From Candidatus Omnitrophota bacterium (GTDB lineage Bacteria > Omnitrophota > Gorgyraeia > Tantalellales > Tantalellaceae), in assembly GCA_013204685.1 (NCBI GenBank), contig JABMSC010000212.1:1-11760 (forward strand): 11,760 nt of DNA, written 5' to 3'. This document shows, piece by piece, positions 1 to 6,272 of this stretch; within the stretch, counting starts at the first letter, position 1, and every line of letters starts with the position of its first letter. The notes below the pieces were generated by a model. It had not been told where the DNA came from. It saw only the letters and a program-made list of their open reading frames with translations, and did no database searches. The position numbers and the translations under genes are program-made.

Positions 1-1
1 A

Positions 2-505
2 CCTATAGGACAGGGCATAGCTGTTACGCCTCTCCAGCTTGCCTGTGCGGTAAGCGTTATTGCTAATGGGGGGTATCTGGTTAAGCCCTATGTCGTGGAG
101 CAGATAACCACATGGGAGGGAATGGTATATAAGCAATTTAATCCCGTAATAAAGCGTCAAGTCCTTTCTGAAGAAACATGCGATAAGATGAAGGATATTC
201 TTAACAAAGTTGTGGTCGAAGGGACCGGCCGGCGCGCCAGGTCGAAGCTCTACGAAGCTTGCGGAAAAACGGGTACAGCCCAGATGGTAAATCCAAAAGG
301 CGGATATTATGAAAATAAATACGATGCGACCTTTATAGGTTTTGTGTCCAAGGAAGATCCTATAATGAGTATAGTTGTGATCGCCAATGATCCGCATCCG
401 GTTCATTTTGGAGGGAGTGTTGCAGCCCCGACATTTAAGAGAATAGTTGAACGTACTTTGCAGTACCTTGAGTCGAATAAGGTGACTGTGGGGAAGAAGG
501 AATAG
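2..505 (+). CDS. ftsI: Septal peptidoglycan transpeptidase FtsI (PBP3-like), 3' end only
   Basis: This is the C-terminal 167 residues of a class B penicillin-binding protein, which cross-links peptide stems in the periplasm during septation. The frame is open from the left edge, so the gene starts upstream and the GTG at 95 is internal. The first residues read PIGQGIAVTPLQLACA and then ANGG, a stretch conserved just before the third active-site motif of PBP2/FtsI proteins. The KTG triad motif is seen as KTGTAQ at 266-283. The catalytic SxxK and SxN motifs must lie left of the window. After the transpeptidase fold the protein stops within about 30 residues, so there is no PASTA domain. Its position directly before murE matches the dcw order and favours FtsI over the elongation enzyme PBP2/MrdA. 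A sporulation-type homologue (SpoVD) is a less likely alternative. Confidence 0.93.
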   Translation, partial: PIGQGIAVTPLQLACAVSVIANGGYLVKPYVVEQITTWEGMVYKQFNPVIKRQVLSEETCDKMKDILNKVVVEGTGRRARSKLYEACGKTGTAQMVNPKGGYYENKYDATFIGFVSKEDPIMSIVVIANDPHPVHFGGSVAAPTFKRIVERTLQYLESNKVTVGKKE

Positions 506-539
506 TTCACAGCGAAAAAATACAAAATTCGAATATCGA

Positions 540-572
540 CCCATTACAAATTTCTCCGAAATTTTTAACGGG
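540..572. repeat. Palindromic element, copy A (family P1)
   Basis: This is a 33-bp palindrome with 15-nt arms (540-554 and 558-572) around the three-base loop TCC. Thirteen of 15 positions pair. The left arm is CCCATTACAAATTTC and the right arm is GAAATTTTTAACGGG. It is followed by CCACG, the same tail as copy B2 inside murF. It lies between the ftsI stop and murE, surrounded by a different AT-rich repeat. Confidence 0.8.
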
Positions 573-573
573 C

Positions 574-690
574 CACGAAATTCGAAACAAATCCCAAATT
601 CGAAATTCCAATGCTCCAAAAGGAAAAGTTTGGAATTTGAGATTTGAGATTTCGAAATTGTTTCGTATTTCGGATTTCTGATTTCGTATT
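574..690. repeat. AT-rich imperfect inverted repeat upstream of murE
   Basis: The gap between ftsI and murE is filled by low-complexity sequence built from short words such as GAAATTCGAAA, CAAATTC and their complements. The left half (about 574-611) reads CGAAACAAATCCC and then AAATTCGAAATTCCAA. The right half (about 630-672) reads TTGGAATTTGAGATTTGAGA and then TTTCGAAATTGTTTCG, which is an imperfect reverse complement with extra repeated words. Further TTTCGGATTTC and ATTTCGTATT words continue to about 690. No open frame of interest is seen. Such arrays are seen as dispersed intergenic repeats in some uncultured bacterial genomes (recalled, not checked). The function is unknown. Confidence 0.6.
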
Positions 691-706
691 TAATACCCCA
701 GGAGCT

Positions 707-715
707 ATGAGTTAA
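707..715 (+). other. Two-codon mini-ORF (Met-Ser-stop) before murE
   Basis: ATG AGT TAA lies between the only good Shine-Dalgarno-like sequence, AGGAG at 700-704, and the murE ATG at 721. AGGAG is only 2 nt from this ATG but 16 nt from the murE ATG, and neither spacing is ideal. It could be a minimal leader ORF that influences murE initiation, or simply chance. Confidence 0.25.
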
Positions 716-720
716 ACATT

Positions 721-2163
721 ATGAACAATCCACTCGAGAACATATCTTTTACAAGTGACAACATAAAAACCGATTCACGTCAGGTCAATCCCGGAGATGT
801 GTTTTTCGCTATAAAAGGAACCCTTCATGACGGGCATGATTTTGTTGCTGAGGCTGTCAAAAAAGGTGCGGCATTCGCGATATGCGAACATGAAATTCCC
901 GGACTTCCGGAGGAGGGCAGGCGGAAAGTGGTCCTGACCGGGGATGCAAAAGAAGCACTTGGAAGTGCTGCAAAAGATGTTTTTAACGACCCTGCGGATG
1001 CGCTTTCAGTTTATGGTGTTACCGGCACCAATGGCAAAACGACAACGGTATTTTTGATAGACAGCATTTTGACAAAGGCCGGAAACCCAAGCGGATTAAT
1101 AAGTACCGTATTTACCAAGTTGCGGGAGGGAGAAGTGAGACCTTCTTCGATGACTACTCCGGACCTGGTGACGATGTATCGGCTCCTGTCGGAAATAAGA
1201 TCGAACGGTAATACCTCGGCAGTTATCGAAGTCTCAAGTCATGCCCTTAGCCAGGGGAGGGTCCGGGGCATAGGACTGGATAGCGCCGTCTTTACGAATC
1301 TCACGCCGGAGCATCTGGATTATCATGGGGATATGGATTCCTACTTAAGGGATAAGGCCAGGATATTTCTGAATCTGAAGCCGGATGGACTGGCAGTTCT
1401 CAACGTTGATGACCCGTTAGTGATAGGCCTTAAGAAAAGCGAGACACTACCTGAGGTAGTTACCTTCGGCGTAAAGGGTCAGGCGGACGTTACTGCTAAA
1501 AATGTAGAGTTGACCTCAGGAGGCGCTGAATTTGATCTAGCAATTAAAGATCTGGGAGATGTGACCGTCAGGACTTCGCTTATTGGCGAGCATAATGTCT
1601 CCAACATACTGGCTGCAGTAGCCGCGCTTTCAAAGAGGGGTTTGAGCCTCGAGGATATGAGAAAAGGCATAGAAAATGCTTCGCCTCCCCCGGGCCGGCT
1701 CGATGAGGTAGAGAGAGGAGCGCCCTTTAAAGTGTTTGTGGACTATGCTCATACGCCCAATGCGCTGGAGAATGTTCTTGCAAGCGTGCGCCCCCTAGCC
1801 TCCGGCAGGCTTATTTGTGTTTTTGGCTGCGGCGGAGACAGAGACAAAACAAAAAGGCCTCTCATGGGAAAAATTGCCGCGAGTCTATGTGATAATGTTA
1901 TAGTGACGAGCGATAACCCCAGGACGGAAGACCCACTTGAGATACTGAAAGAGATAGAAAAGGGAATGCTTGATAGTAAGAACTATAGTATAATAGAACA
2001 AAGGCATGTTGCTATACGCGAAGCTTTGGAGTCTGCAGAAGCGGGTGATGTAGTGATAATCACCGGAAAAGGACATGAAGCTTATCAGATAGTAGGGGAT
2101 CAAGTGCTTCCCTTTGATGATAAAGAAGTTGCGAGGGGCGTGCTTGCAGAGTTGGGGTATTGA
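721..2163 (+). CDS. murE: UDP-MurNAc-tripeptide synthetase, meso-diaminopimelate-adding MurE
   Basis: This cytoplasmic ATP-dependent ligase adds the third stem amino acid to UDP-MurNAc-L-Ala-D-Glu. The N-terminal domain has DSRQVNPGDVFFAIKG near residues 18-33. The Mur P-loop TGTNGKTT is at residues 101-108, followed by the tripeptide-synthetase signature SSMTTPD. HLDYHGDMDSYLRDKARIF carries Lys212, placed like the carbamylated lysine of the family. The C-terminal domain has DNPR at residues 398-401, the motif of DAP-specific enzymes, so meso-DAP is the likely substrate. At 480 residues the length is near normal, but the N-terminus is about 12-15 residues shorter than in E. coli, judged from the motif offsets. 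No ATG, GTG or TTG lies in frame between the stop at 691 and 721, so this start is the only option. The gene begins just after a repeat block, which may have replaced its original 5' end. Confidence 0.96.
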   Translation: MNNPLENISFTSDNIKTDSRQVNPGDVFFAIKGTLHDGHDFVAEAVKKGAAFAICEHEIPGLPEEGRRKVVLTGDAKEALGSAAKDVFNDPADALSVYGVTGTNGKTTTVFLIDSILTKAGNPSGLISTVFTKLREGEVRPSSMTTPDLVTMYRLLSEIRSNGNTSAVIEVSSHALSQGRVRGIGLDSAVFTNLTPEHLDYHGDMDSYLRDKARIFLNLKPDGLAVLNVDDPLVIGLKKSETLPEVVTFGVKGQADVTAKNVELTSGGAEFDLAIKDLGDVTVRTSLIGEHNVSNILAAVAALSKRGLSLEDMRKGIENASPPPGRLDEVERGAPFKVFVDYAHTPNALENVLASVRPLASGRLICVFGCGGDRDKTKRPLMGKIAASLCDNVIVTSDNPRTEDPLEILKEIEKGMLDSKNYSIIEQRHVAIREALESAEAGDVVIITGKGHEAYQIVGDQVLPFDDKEVARGVLAELGY

Positions 2164-2178
2164 GAAGGTTCGCTTTGT

Positions 2179-2250
2179 TAGTGCTGGGTGCCGGGTGCTG
2201 GGTGCCGAGTAAATGTTTAGATCAGACTCAGCACTCAGAACTCAGCACTA
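2179..2250 (+). repeat. Heptamer-built inverted repeat forming a 25-bp hairpin between murE and murF
   Basis: The left arm (2179-2203) is part of a run of heptamers, GTGCTGG, GTGCCGG, GTGCTGG and GTGCCGA, that continues to 2210. The right arm (2226-2250) consists of ACTCAGC, ACTCAGA and ACTCAGC units. The 25-nt arms pair with 20 Watson-Crick pairs, 3 G-U wobbles and 2 mismatches around a 22-nt loop. The wobbles are G-U only in the + strand transcript. In the minus-strand transcript they would be C-A mismatches, so the structure favours the murE-murF mRNA. A T-rich stretch follows about 6 nt after the stem, giving a weak resemblance to an intrinsic terminator. Confidence 0.75.
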
Positions 2251-2294
2251 TGTATATTTTTTATTTTTATTATTTAGCGCATAAATACTAAATC
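2251..2294 (+). promoter_or_regulatory. AT-rich murF leader without a Shine-Dalgarno sequence
   Basis: The 44 bases before the murF ATG are nearly all A and T apart from GCGC near 2277-2280, and no purine-rich ribosome-binding site can be seen. TAAATA-like words lie a few bases before the ATG. The region could hold a separate murF promoter, possibly with a very short or leaderless transcript, or allow SD-independent initiation. No clear pair of -35 and -10 boxes can be assigned, so the promoter call is tentative. Confidence 0.3.
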
Positions 2295-3743
2295 ATGATA
2301 GAATTAACAGCTAAAGATGTTTCGAAGGTAATAGATGGCGGGATCATATCAGATGATCCAGGGGCGCAGGTCAGCGGGTTTTCGGTAGATACCAGAACCC
2401 TTGTCCCGGGAGAATTTTTCATAGCTATAAAAGGGAAGAATTTTGACGGGCATGATTTTATAGAAGAGGCCGTAAATAAAGGTGCCTCCGGTATTATCGC
2501 AGAAAAACCCCGTTACAAATCGAAGATTTCTAACGGGGCACGACCCGTTACAAATTTCAGAGAAATTTATAACGGGCCACGCGCAGCAGAATATGCTAAA
2601 GGAAGGGCCCCTCATACCCTTCTGGTCGAAGATACGTCTTTAGCAATGGGGAAAATCGCCGGAGAGATAAGACGCCGGGTGAATTTACCGGTTATTTGCA
2701 TTACGGGCACCAACGGGAAGACAACTGTTAAAAGGATTCTCTCCCGTATTCTTTCTTCAAAATTCAAGGTTCTGGAAAGCAGGAGATCATACAACAACAT
2801 AATCGGCGTAAGCCTCACGCTTTTTGATCTCGATCCTTCATATGATCTCGCAGTTCTGGAACTTGGCACTAATTATCCGGGAGAGATAGCTTCTTTAGCC
2901 GGGATAGCCCGCCCGGATATCGCTGTTATGACAAATATAGGGAACGGGCATCTTGAATTTTTAAGCGACAGAGAAAGTGTTTTTGCCGAAAAGACGCGCA
3001 TTTTGGATTATTTGCCCGATGAGGGGGCAGCGTTCTTGAATAAGGATGATGAATTCCTGGCGGGGACCAGCATCAAACATGGGCATCTGAAATTCTACGG
3101 CATGCATCCCGGCAGTGATTTTCTTATTTCGGATCTTTTCATGAAAGAAGGGGGGCAGGAGTTTTCCCTCGGCGGAGAAAGTTTCTTTATACCGCTTGAA
3201 GGCGCGCATAACGTTTATAATGCGGCGGCAGCCATATCCGTTGCTCTTCACTTGGGGATGAAGTCCGAAGAGATAAGAAGCGCTCTTTGTGATGTTTCGC
3301 TTCCGGAGATGCGTCTTGAGAAAGTGATAATAGACGACCTTGTCTTTATTAACGATTCATATAATGCGAATCCTGATTCTTTCCAGTGCGCGCTGGAAGT
3401 CTTAAAGGGGAGCCGTGAAGGTTCCAGTAAGATCGTTGTAGCCGGGGACATGACGGAACTGGGGACCTTAAGCGACGATTTTCATAGAAGGTTAGGCAGG
3501 AGCATAGCCGAAAAAAGTGTCGATTTTTTAATTGTGTTGGGTGAGAACGCAGAAAAAATAATTGATGGTGCGCTTACTTCAGGCATGGAAAAAGAAAAGG
3601 TGCTGCATGCAAAAAGCCATTCAGAAGCTGCTGAGATGGTAAAGAAAGTATCCCCGCCCGAGGCAGTAGTGCTCATTAAAGGTTCTCGAAAATCAAGAAT
3701 GGAGGAAGTCCTTAAGTGTTTTACTATTTCCTGTACCCATTAA
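2295..3743 (+). CDS. murF: UDP-MurNAc-tripeptide:D-alanyl-D-alanine ligase MurF, with in-frame palindrome insertion
   Basis: MurF adds the D-Ala-D-Ala dipeptide made by Ddl to UDP-MurNAc-tripeptide, the last cytoplasmic nucleotide step. The N-terminal domain reads VDTRTLVPGEFFIAIKG and GHDFIEEAVNKGASGIIAEK. The P-loop TGTNGKTT is at residues 137-144, and NDSYNANPDS, conserved in MurF, is at about 353-362. The protein ends in VLIKGSRKSRMEEVL, typical of the family. At 482 residues it is about 25-30 longer than common MurF proteins. The excess lies at residues 72-96, exactly where the DNA (2508-2582) is two tandem palindromic elements. Every conserved motif before and after is in one frame, so the gene looks functional and not frameshifted. 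The ATG is chosen from homology, since no Shine-Dalgarno sequence precedes it. The last 28 bases overlap mraY. Confidence 0.96.
   Translation: MIELTAKDVSKVIDGGIISDDPGAQVSGFSVDTRTLVPGEFFIAIKGKNFDGHDFIEEAVNKGASGIIAEKPRYKSKISNGARPVTNFREIYNGPRAAEYAKGRAPHTLLVEDTSLAMGKIAGEIRRRVNLPVICITGTNGKTTVKRILSRILSSKFKVLESRRSYNNIIGVSLTLFDLDPSYDLAVLELGTNYPGEIASLAGIARPDIAVMTNIGNGHLEFLSDRESVFAEKTRILDYLPDEGAAFLNKDDEFLAGTSIKHGHLKFYGMHPGSDFLISDLFMKEGGQEFSLGGESFFIPLEGAHNVYNAAAAISVALHLGMKSEEIRSALCDVSLPEMRLEKVIIDDLVFINDSYNANPDSFQCALEVLKGSREGSSKIVVAGDMTELGTLSDDFHRRLGRSIAEKSVDFLIVLGENAEKIIDGALTSGMEKEKVLHAKSHSEAAEMVKKVSPPEAVVLIKGSRKSRMEEVLKCFTISCTH
2508..2538. repeat. Palindromic element, copy B1 (family P1), inside murF
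   Basis: The 14-nt arms are CCCCGTTACAAATC (2508-2521) and GATTTCTAACGGGG (2525-2538), around the loop GAA, with 13 of 14 positions paired. Compared with the other copies, each arm is 2 nt shorter at the inner end. The tail GCACGA leads straight into copy B2. The segment encodes PRYKSKISNGAR, which has no counterpart in MurF proteins I know. Confidence 0.85.
2544..2576. repeat. Palindromic element, copy B2 (family P1), inside murF
   Basis: This is the best-preserved copy. The 15-nt arms are CCCGTTACAAATTTC (2544-2558) and GAAATTTATAACGGG (2562-2576), around the loop AGA, with 14 of 15 positions paired. It is followed by CCACG as in copy A. It is translated as PVTNFREIYNG plus PR from the tail. 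It starts 35 bp after the matching start of B1. Confidence 0.88.
3701..3705 (+). promoter_or_regulatory. Shine-Dalgarno that fixes the mraY GTG start
   Basis: GGAGG inside the 3' end of murF lies 10 nt before the GTG at 3716. It supports a GTG start for mraY overlapping murF by 28 bp, rather than a later ATG such as that at 3797, which would remove the conserved N-terminus. Confidence 0.75.
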
Positions 3744-4804
3744 AAGATATCTGGTTTGGTTTTAATATTTTCAGGTACATAACGTTCCGCGCAAGCATGG
3801 CTGCGGTTACGTCTTTTTTGATATGCATAATCGTAGGGCCGGTGATCATAAAACTGCTGAAGAAGTTTAACGTGGGGCAGTATGTGAGAAGGGAACACGT
3901 AGAGAGTCTTTATCATCGTCATAAACATAAAGAGGGTACTCCCACAATGGGGGGTATACTCATTATTGTCTCTGTGCTTATTGCCTCGCTACTATGGGGC
4001 CGTTTGGACAATCAATATGTTCTCTTGGCGCTTTTTGGAATGATATGGCTTGGTGCTATAGGTTTTTTGGACGATTTTATAAAATTTAAGAATAAAAGCG
4101 CTACAGGCGCCCAGGCCATCACCAAATTGACAGGGCAGATAGTTATAGCTCTTGTAGTGGGGCTTTTTGTGATAAACAGTAAAGATATCGGCTTGGGGTT
4201 ATATTTACCTTTTGTTAAAAACGCTGTTATTAATCTCGGGATATTCTACATTTTTTTCGTTTTATTGGTAATAGTGGGAGCTTCCAATGCCTTGAATCTT
4301 ACTGACGGGCTTGATGGACTGGCAATAGGGTGTGTTGTCTTTATTACTCTTACCTATTCGGTCATAAGTTACATCACAGGCCATGCCGTTATAAGTAAAT
4401 ACCTTCAGGTGTTTTATTTGTCGGGATCAGGAGAGCTTGCCGTTTTCTGCGCCGCTTTAACAGGCGCAAGTTTGGGGTTTCTCTGGTTTAACTGTCATCC
4501 GGCAAGTATTTTTATGGGAGACACTGGATCTCTCGCGCTGGGGGGTTCTATTGCTATAGTCAGTGTGCTCATAAAAAAAGAGGTGCTGCTTCTGGTTGTT
4601 GGAGGAGTTCTGGTTGCCGAAGTAGTTTCTGTTGTCCTCCAGGTCCTGTCATTCAAGTTAAGAAAAAAACGACTTTTCCTCATGTCGCCGATCCACCATC
4701 ATTTCGAATTAAAGGGATGGGATGAACCTAAGATCACTACCAGGTTTTGGATAATAGCGGCTATTCTGGCGCTTTTAAGTATAGCGACGCTTAAGGTGCG
4801 GTAG
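3716..4804 (+). CDS. mraY: Phospho-MurNAc-pentapeptide translocase MraY
   Basis: MraY transfers phospho-MurNAc-pentapeptide from UDP to undecaprenyl phosphate at the inner membrane, making lipid I. The 362-residue polytopic protein has about ten hydrophobic segments and the full set of family motifs. These are FNIFRYITFRA near the N-terminus, GTPTMGG in the first cytoplasmic loop, Asp119-Asp120 in LDDFIK, NLTDGLDGLA at residues 194-203, the FMGDTGSLALGG block, and the triple histidine SPIHHHFELKG at 327-329. The Asp pair and His cluster are the Mg2+ and catalytic-site residues of the family. The loop before GTPTMGG is somewhat longer than in E. coli and His-rich (LYHRHKHKEG), a form I associate with PVC-like lineages. 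The start is GTG, backed by a good Shine-Dalgarno sequence, and overlaps murF, which suggests translational coupling. Confidence 0.97.
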   Translation: MFYYFLYPLKDIWFGFNIFRYITFRASMAAVTSFLICIIVGPVIIKLLKKFNVGQYVRREHVESLYHRHKHKEGTPTMGGILIIVSVLIASLLWGRLDNQYVLLALFGMIWLGAIGFLDDFIKFKNKSATGAQAITKLTGQIVIALVVGLFVINSKDIGLGLYLPFVKNAVINLGIFYIFFVLLVIVGASNALNLTDGLDGLAIGCVVFITLTYSVISYITGHAVISKYLQVFYLSGSGELAVFCAALTGASLGFLWFNCHPASIFMGDTGSLALGGSIAIVSVLIKKEVLLLVVGGVLVAEVVSVVLQVLSFKLRKKRLFLMSPIHHHFELKGWDEPKITTRFWIIAAILALLSIATLKVR

Positions 4805-4820
4805 TTCTTGTTATTGTACC

Positions 4821-4851
4821 CCGCTACAAATTCCATTGAAATTTGTAACGG
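4821..4851. repeat. Palindromic element, copy C (family P1), between mraY and murD
   Basis: The arms are CCGCTACAAATTCC (4821-4834) and GAAATTTGTAACGG (4838-4851), around the loop ATT, with 12 of 14 positions paired. The right arm is the exact reverse complement of the consensus left arm. The flanking tail ACCGTGG differs from the CCACG tail of copies A and B2. The rest of the gap (4852-4928) shows no further gene or clear promoter, only the murD ribosome-binding region AGGAAAAAGGA at 4914-4924. Confidence 0.82.
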
Positions 4852-4928
4852 ACCGTGGGCATTGAGTATAGCGGGCTCACCAGGGTGGATTTGTAAGCAA
4901 AATTGGTTAGTTCAGGAAAAAGGATTAT

Positions 4929-6266
4929 ATGAATGTAGGCGGTAAAAAAGTTCTGGTTGTTGGATTGGGCGTAAGCGGATATGCCTCTGGCAGGCTTCTT
5001 GCCAGGCGTGGCGCGAAAGTAAAGATCACCGAAGAAGTTGACTCTGACAGCGTGCAGGAGAATGTAAAAAAACTGCTGCAATATCCCGCTGAATTTGAGA
5101 TCGGCCGGCATACCAGGGATTTTTGTGACAATGTAGATCTTGTTGTTACAAGTCCGGGGGTTGACTCACAGGCTCTTCCTCTTCTGCTTGCCAGGGAAAA
5201 ACAAATTCCGGTAATAGGGGAACTGGAACTGGGCTTTAGATTTTGTGAAGCTCCCATTATCGCCATAACGGGTACTAATGGTAAAAGTACAACCGTGGAG
5301 CTTATAGGGAATATACTTGCACTTTCCGGAAAACATACTGTAATATGCGGCAATATCGGTAATCCTCTGGCAGGGGAAGTGGAAAAGCTGACCCCCGGTA
5401 GTGTTGCTGTTGTTGAAGTGAGTTCCTTTCAACTCGAGACGGTAAAAGAGTTCAGGCCTCATGCAGCCATTCTTCTCAACGTATCGGAAGACCATTATGA
5501 CAGGCACGGCGATCACGGTACTTACAAACGGGAGAAGTTCAGGGTTTTTGAAAATCAGTCCTCCGGAGACTGGGCCGTGCTTCATTCTGATCTTTGCGGT
5601 GACTCTTTGACGGCCGACATCAAAAGCCGTGTTGTATTTTTTGGCGGAGAGAATACCGGCAGCTCCGGCAGTATCTCTGTAAACATGAATGGAGGACCGG
5701 AGCATATCATAAAGAGATCAGAGGTCCCCTTAAAGGGCGAGCATAATATGGACAATGTTTCATGCGCGGCTCTTGTGGGCAGGATCATGGGCGTGAGTGA
5801 CCGGGTGATATGCGATGGAATAAGAAGCTTCAAACCTCTGGCACATAGGTTTGAAAAGGTTGCAGATTACATGGGTGTGGAATTTATTGATGATTCAAAG
5901 GCAACGAATATAGATGCGACACGCCGGGCCCTCAGGTCAATGGAAAAGAAGGTGGTTCTTATCGCCGGAGGACGGGATAAGGGAGGGGATTACACTTCGA
6001 TGCTTCCCTTGATGAAGGAAAGGGTGAAGGCCCTGGTGCTTATAGGAGAAGCAAGAGATAAGATGAAAAACGTTTTTTCATCTGAAGTGTCCGTTTTTGA
6101 AGCGAAAGACATGGCCGAAGCCGTGAGAAGAGGAGCAGATATTGCTTCTCGAGGTGAGGCTGTTATGCTTTCACCCATGTGTTCCAGTTTTGACATGTAT
6201 TTGAGTTATAAAGAACGCGGGGATGTATTCCAGAGTGAAGTGAAAAAGATCCTGGAGGAAAATTAA
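4929..6266 (+). CDS. murD: UDP-MurNAc-L-alanine:D-glutamate ligase MurD
   Basis: MurD adds D-glutamate to UDP-MurNAc-L-Ala in the cytoplasm using ATP. The 445-residue length is normal. The N-terminal nucleotide-binding domain begins VLVVGLGVSG (GLGVSG at 12-17). The P-loop GTNGKSTT is at 115-122, and the central domain has VEVSSFQLE. Lys203 in YKREKFRVF is placed like the carbamylated lysine of the family. The C-terminal domain has HRFEKV from residue 306 and DDSKATN at 321-327, both diagnostic of MurD among the Mur ligases. AGGAAAAAGGA just upstream gives two possible ribosome-binding sites, one 4 nt and one 11 nt from the ATG. murD heads the tight block murD-ftsW-murG-murC. Confidence 0.97.
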   Translation: MNVGGKKVLVVGLGVSGYASGRLLARRGAKVKITEEVDSDSVQENVKKLLQYPAEFEIGRHTRDFCDNVDLVVTSPGVDSQALPLLLAREKQIPVIGELELGFRFCEAPIIAITGTNGKSTTVELIGNILALSGKHTVICGNIGNPLAGEVEKLTPGSVAVVEVSSFQLETVKEFRPHAAILLNVSEDHYDRHGDHGTYKREKFRVFENQSSGDWAVLHSDLCGDSLTADIKSRVVFFGGENTGSSGSISVNMNGGPEHIIKRSEVPLKGEHNMDNVSCAALVGRIMGVSDRVICDGIRSFKPLAHRFEKVADYMGVEFIDDSKATNIDATRRALRSMEKKVVLIAGGRDKGGDYTSMLPLMKERVKALVLIGEARDKMKNVFSSEVSVFEAKDMAEAVRRGADIASRGEAVMLSPMCSSFDMYLSYKERGDVFQSEVKKILEEN

Positions 6267-6272
6267 CCCAAG

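Noticed and set aside
95..505. Complete small 136-residue protein starting at GTG 95
   Set aside because: The same frame is open to the left edge and encodes the conserved GQGIAVTPLQLA segment of a transpeptidase, so the GTG is internal to a gene cut by the window edge.
2179..2275. Definite intrinsic terminator after murE
   Set aside because: The stem is long with a 22-nt loop, and the following T-rich stretch is interrupted by A and begins several bases after the stem, so a terminator cannot be asserted. It is kept only as a possibility.
2508..2582. Possible frameshift or pseudogenisation of murF at the repeat insertion
   Set aside because: All conserved motifs before (GASGIIAEK) and after (LLVEDT, GTNGKTT, DSYNANP) are in one uninterrupted frame, so the gene appears intact.
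540..4851. CRISPR array made of the palindromic repeats
   Set aside because: Copies are few, irregularly spaced over kilobases or directly abutting, partly inside a coding gene, and have no unique spacers of uniform length.
4852..4928. A promoter for murD in the mraY-murD gap
   Set aside because: TTGAGT near 4862 could act as a -35 box, but no credible -10 hexamer occurs at the right spacing.
4925..5353. Minus-strand ORF of 142 residues
   Set aside because: It overlaps the MurD N-terminal and P-loop coding region on the other strand and has low-complexity composition without a domain.
5166..5705. Minus-strand ORF of 179 residues
   Set aside because: It lies wholly opposite murD, whose + strand product has all family motifs. 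The minus-strand translation shows no recognisable domain and no supporting ribosome-binding or operon context.
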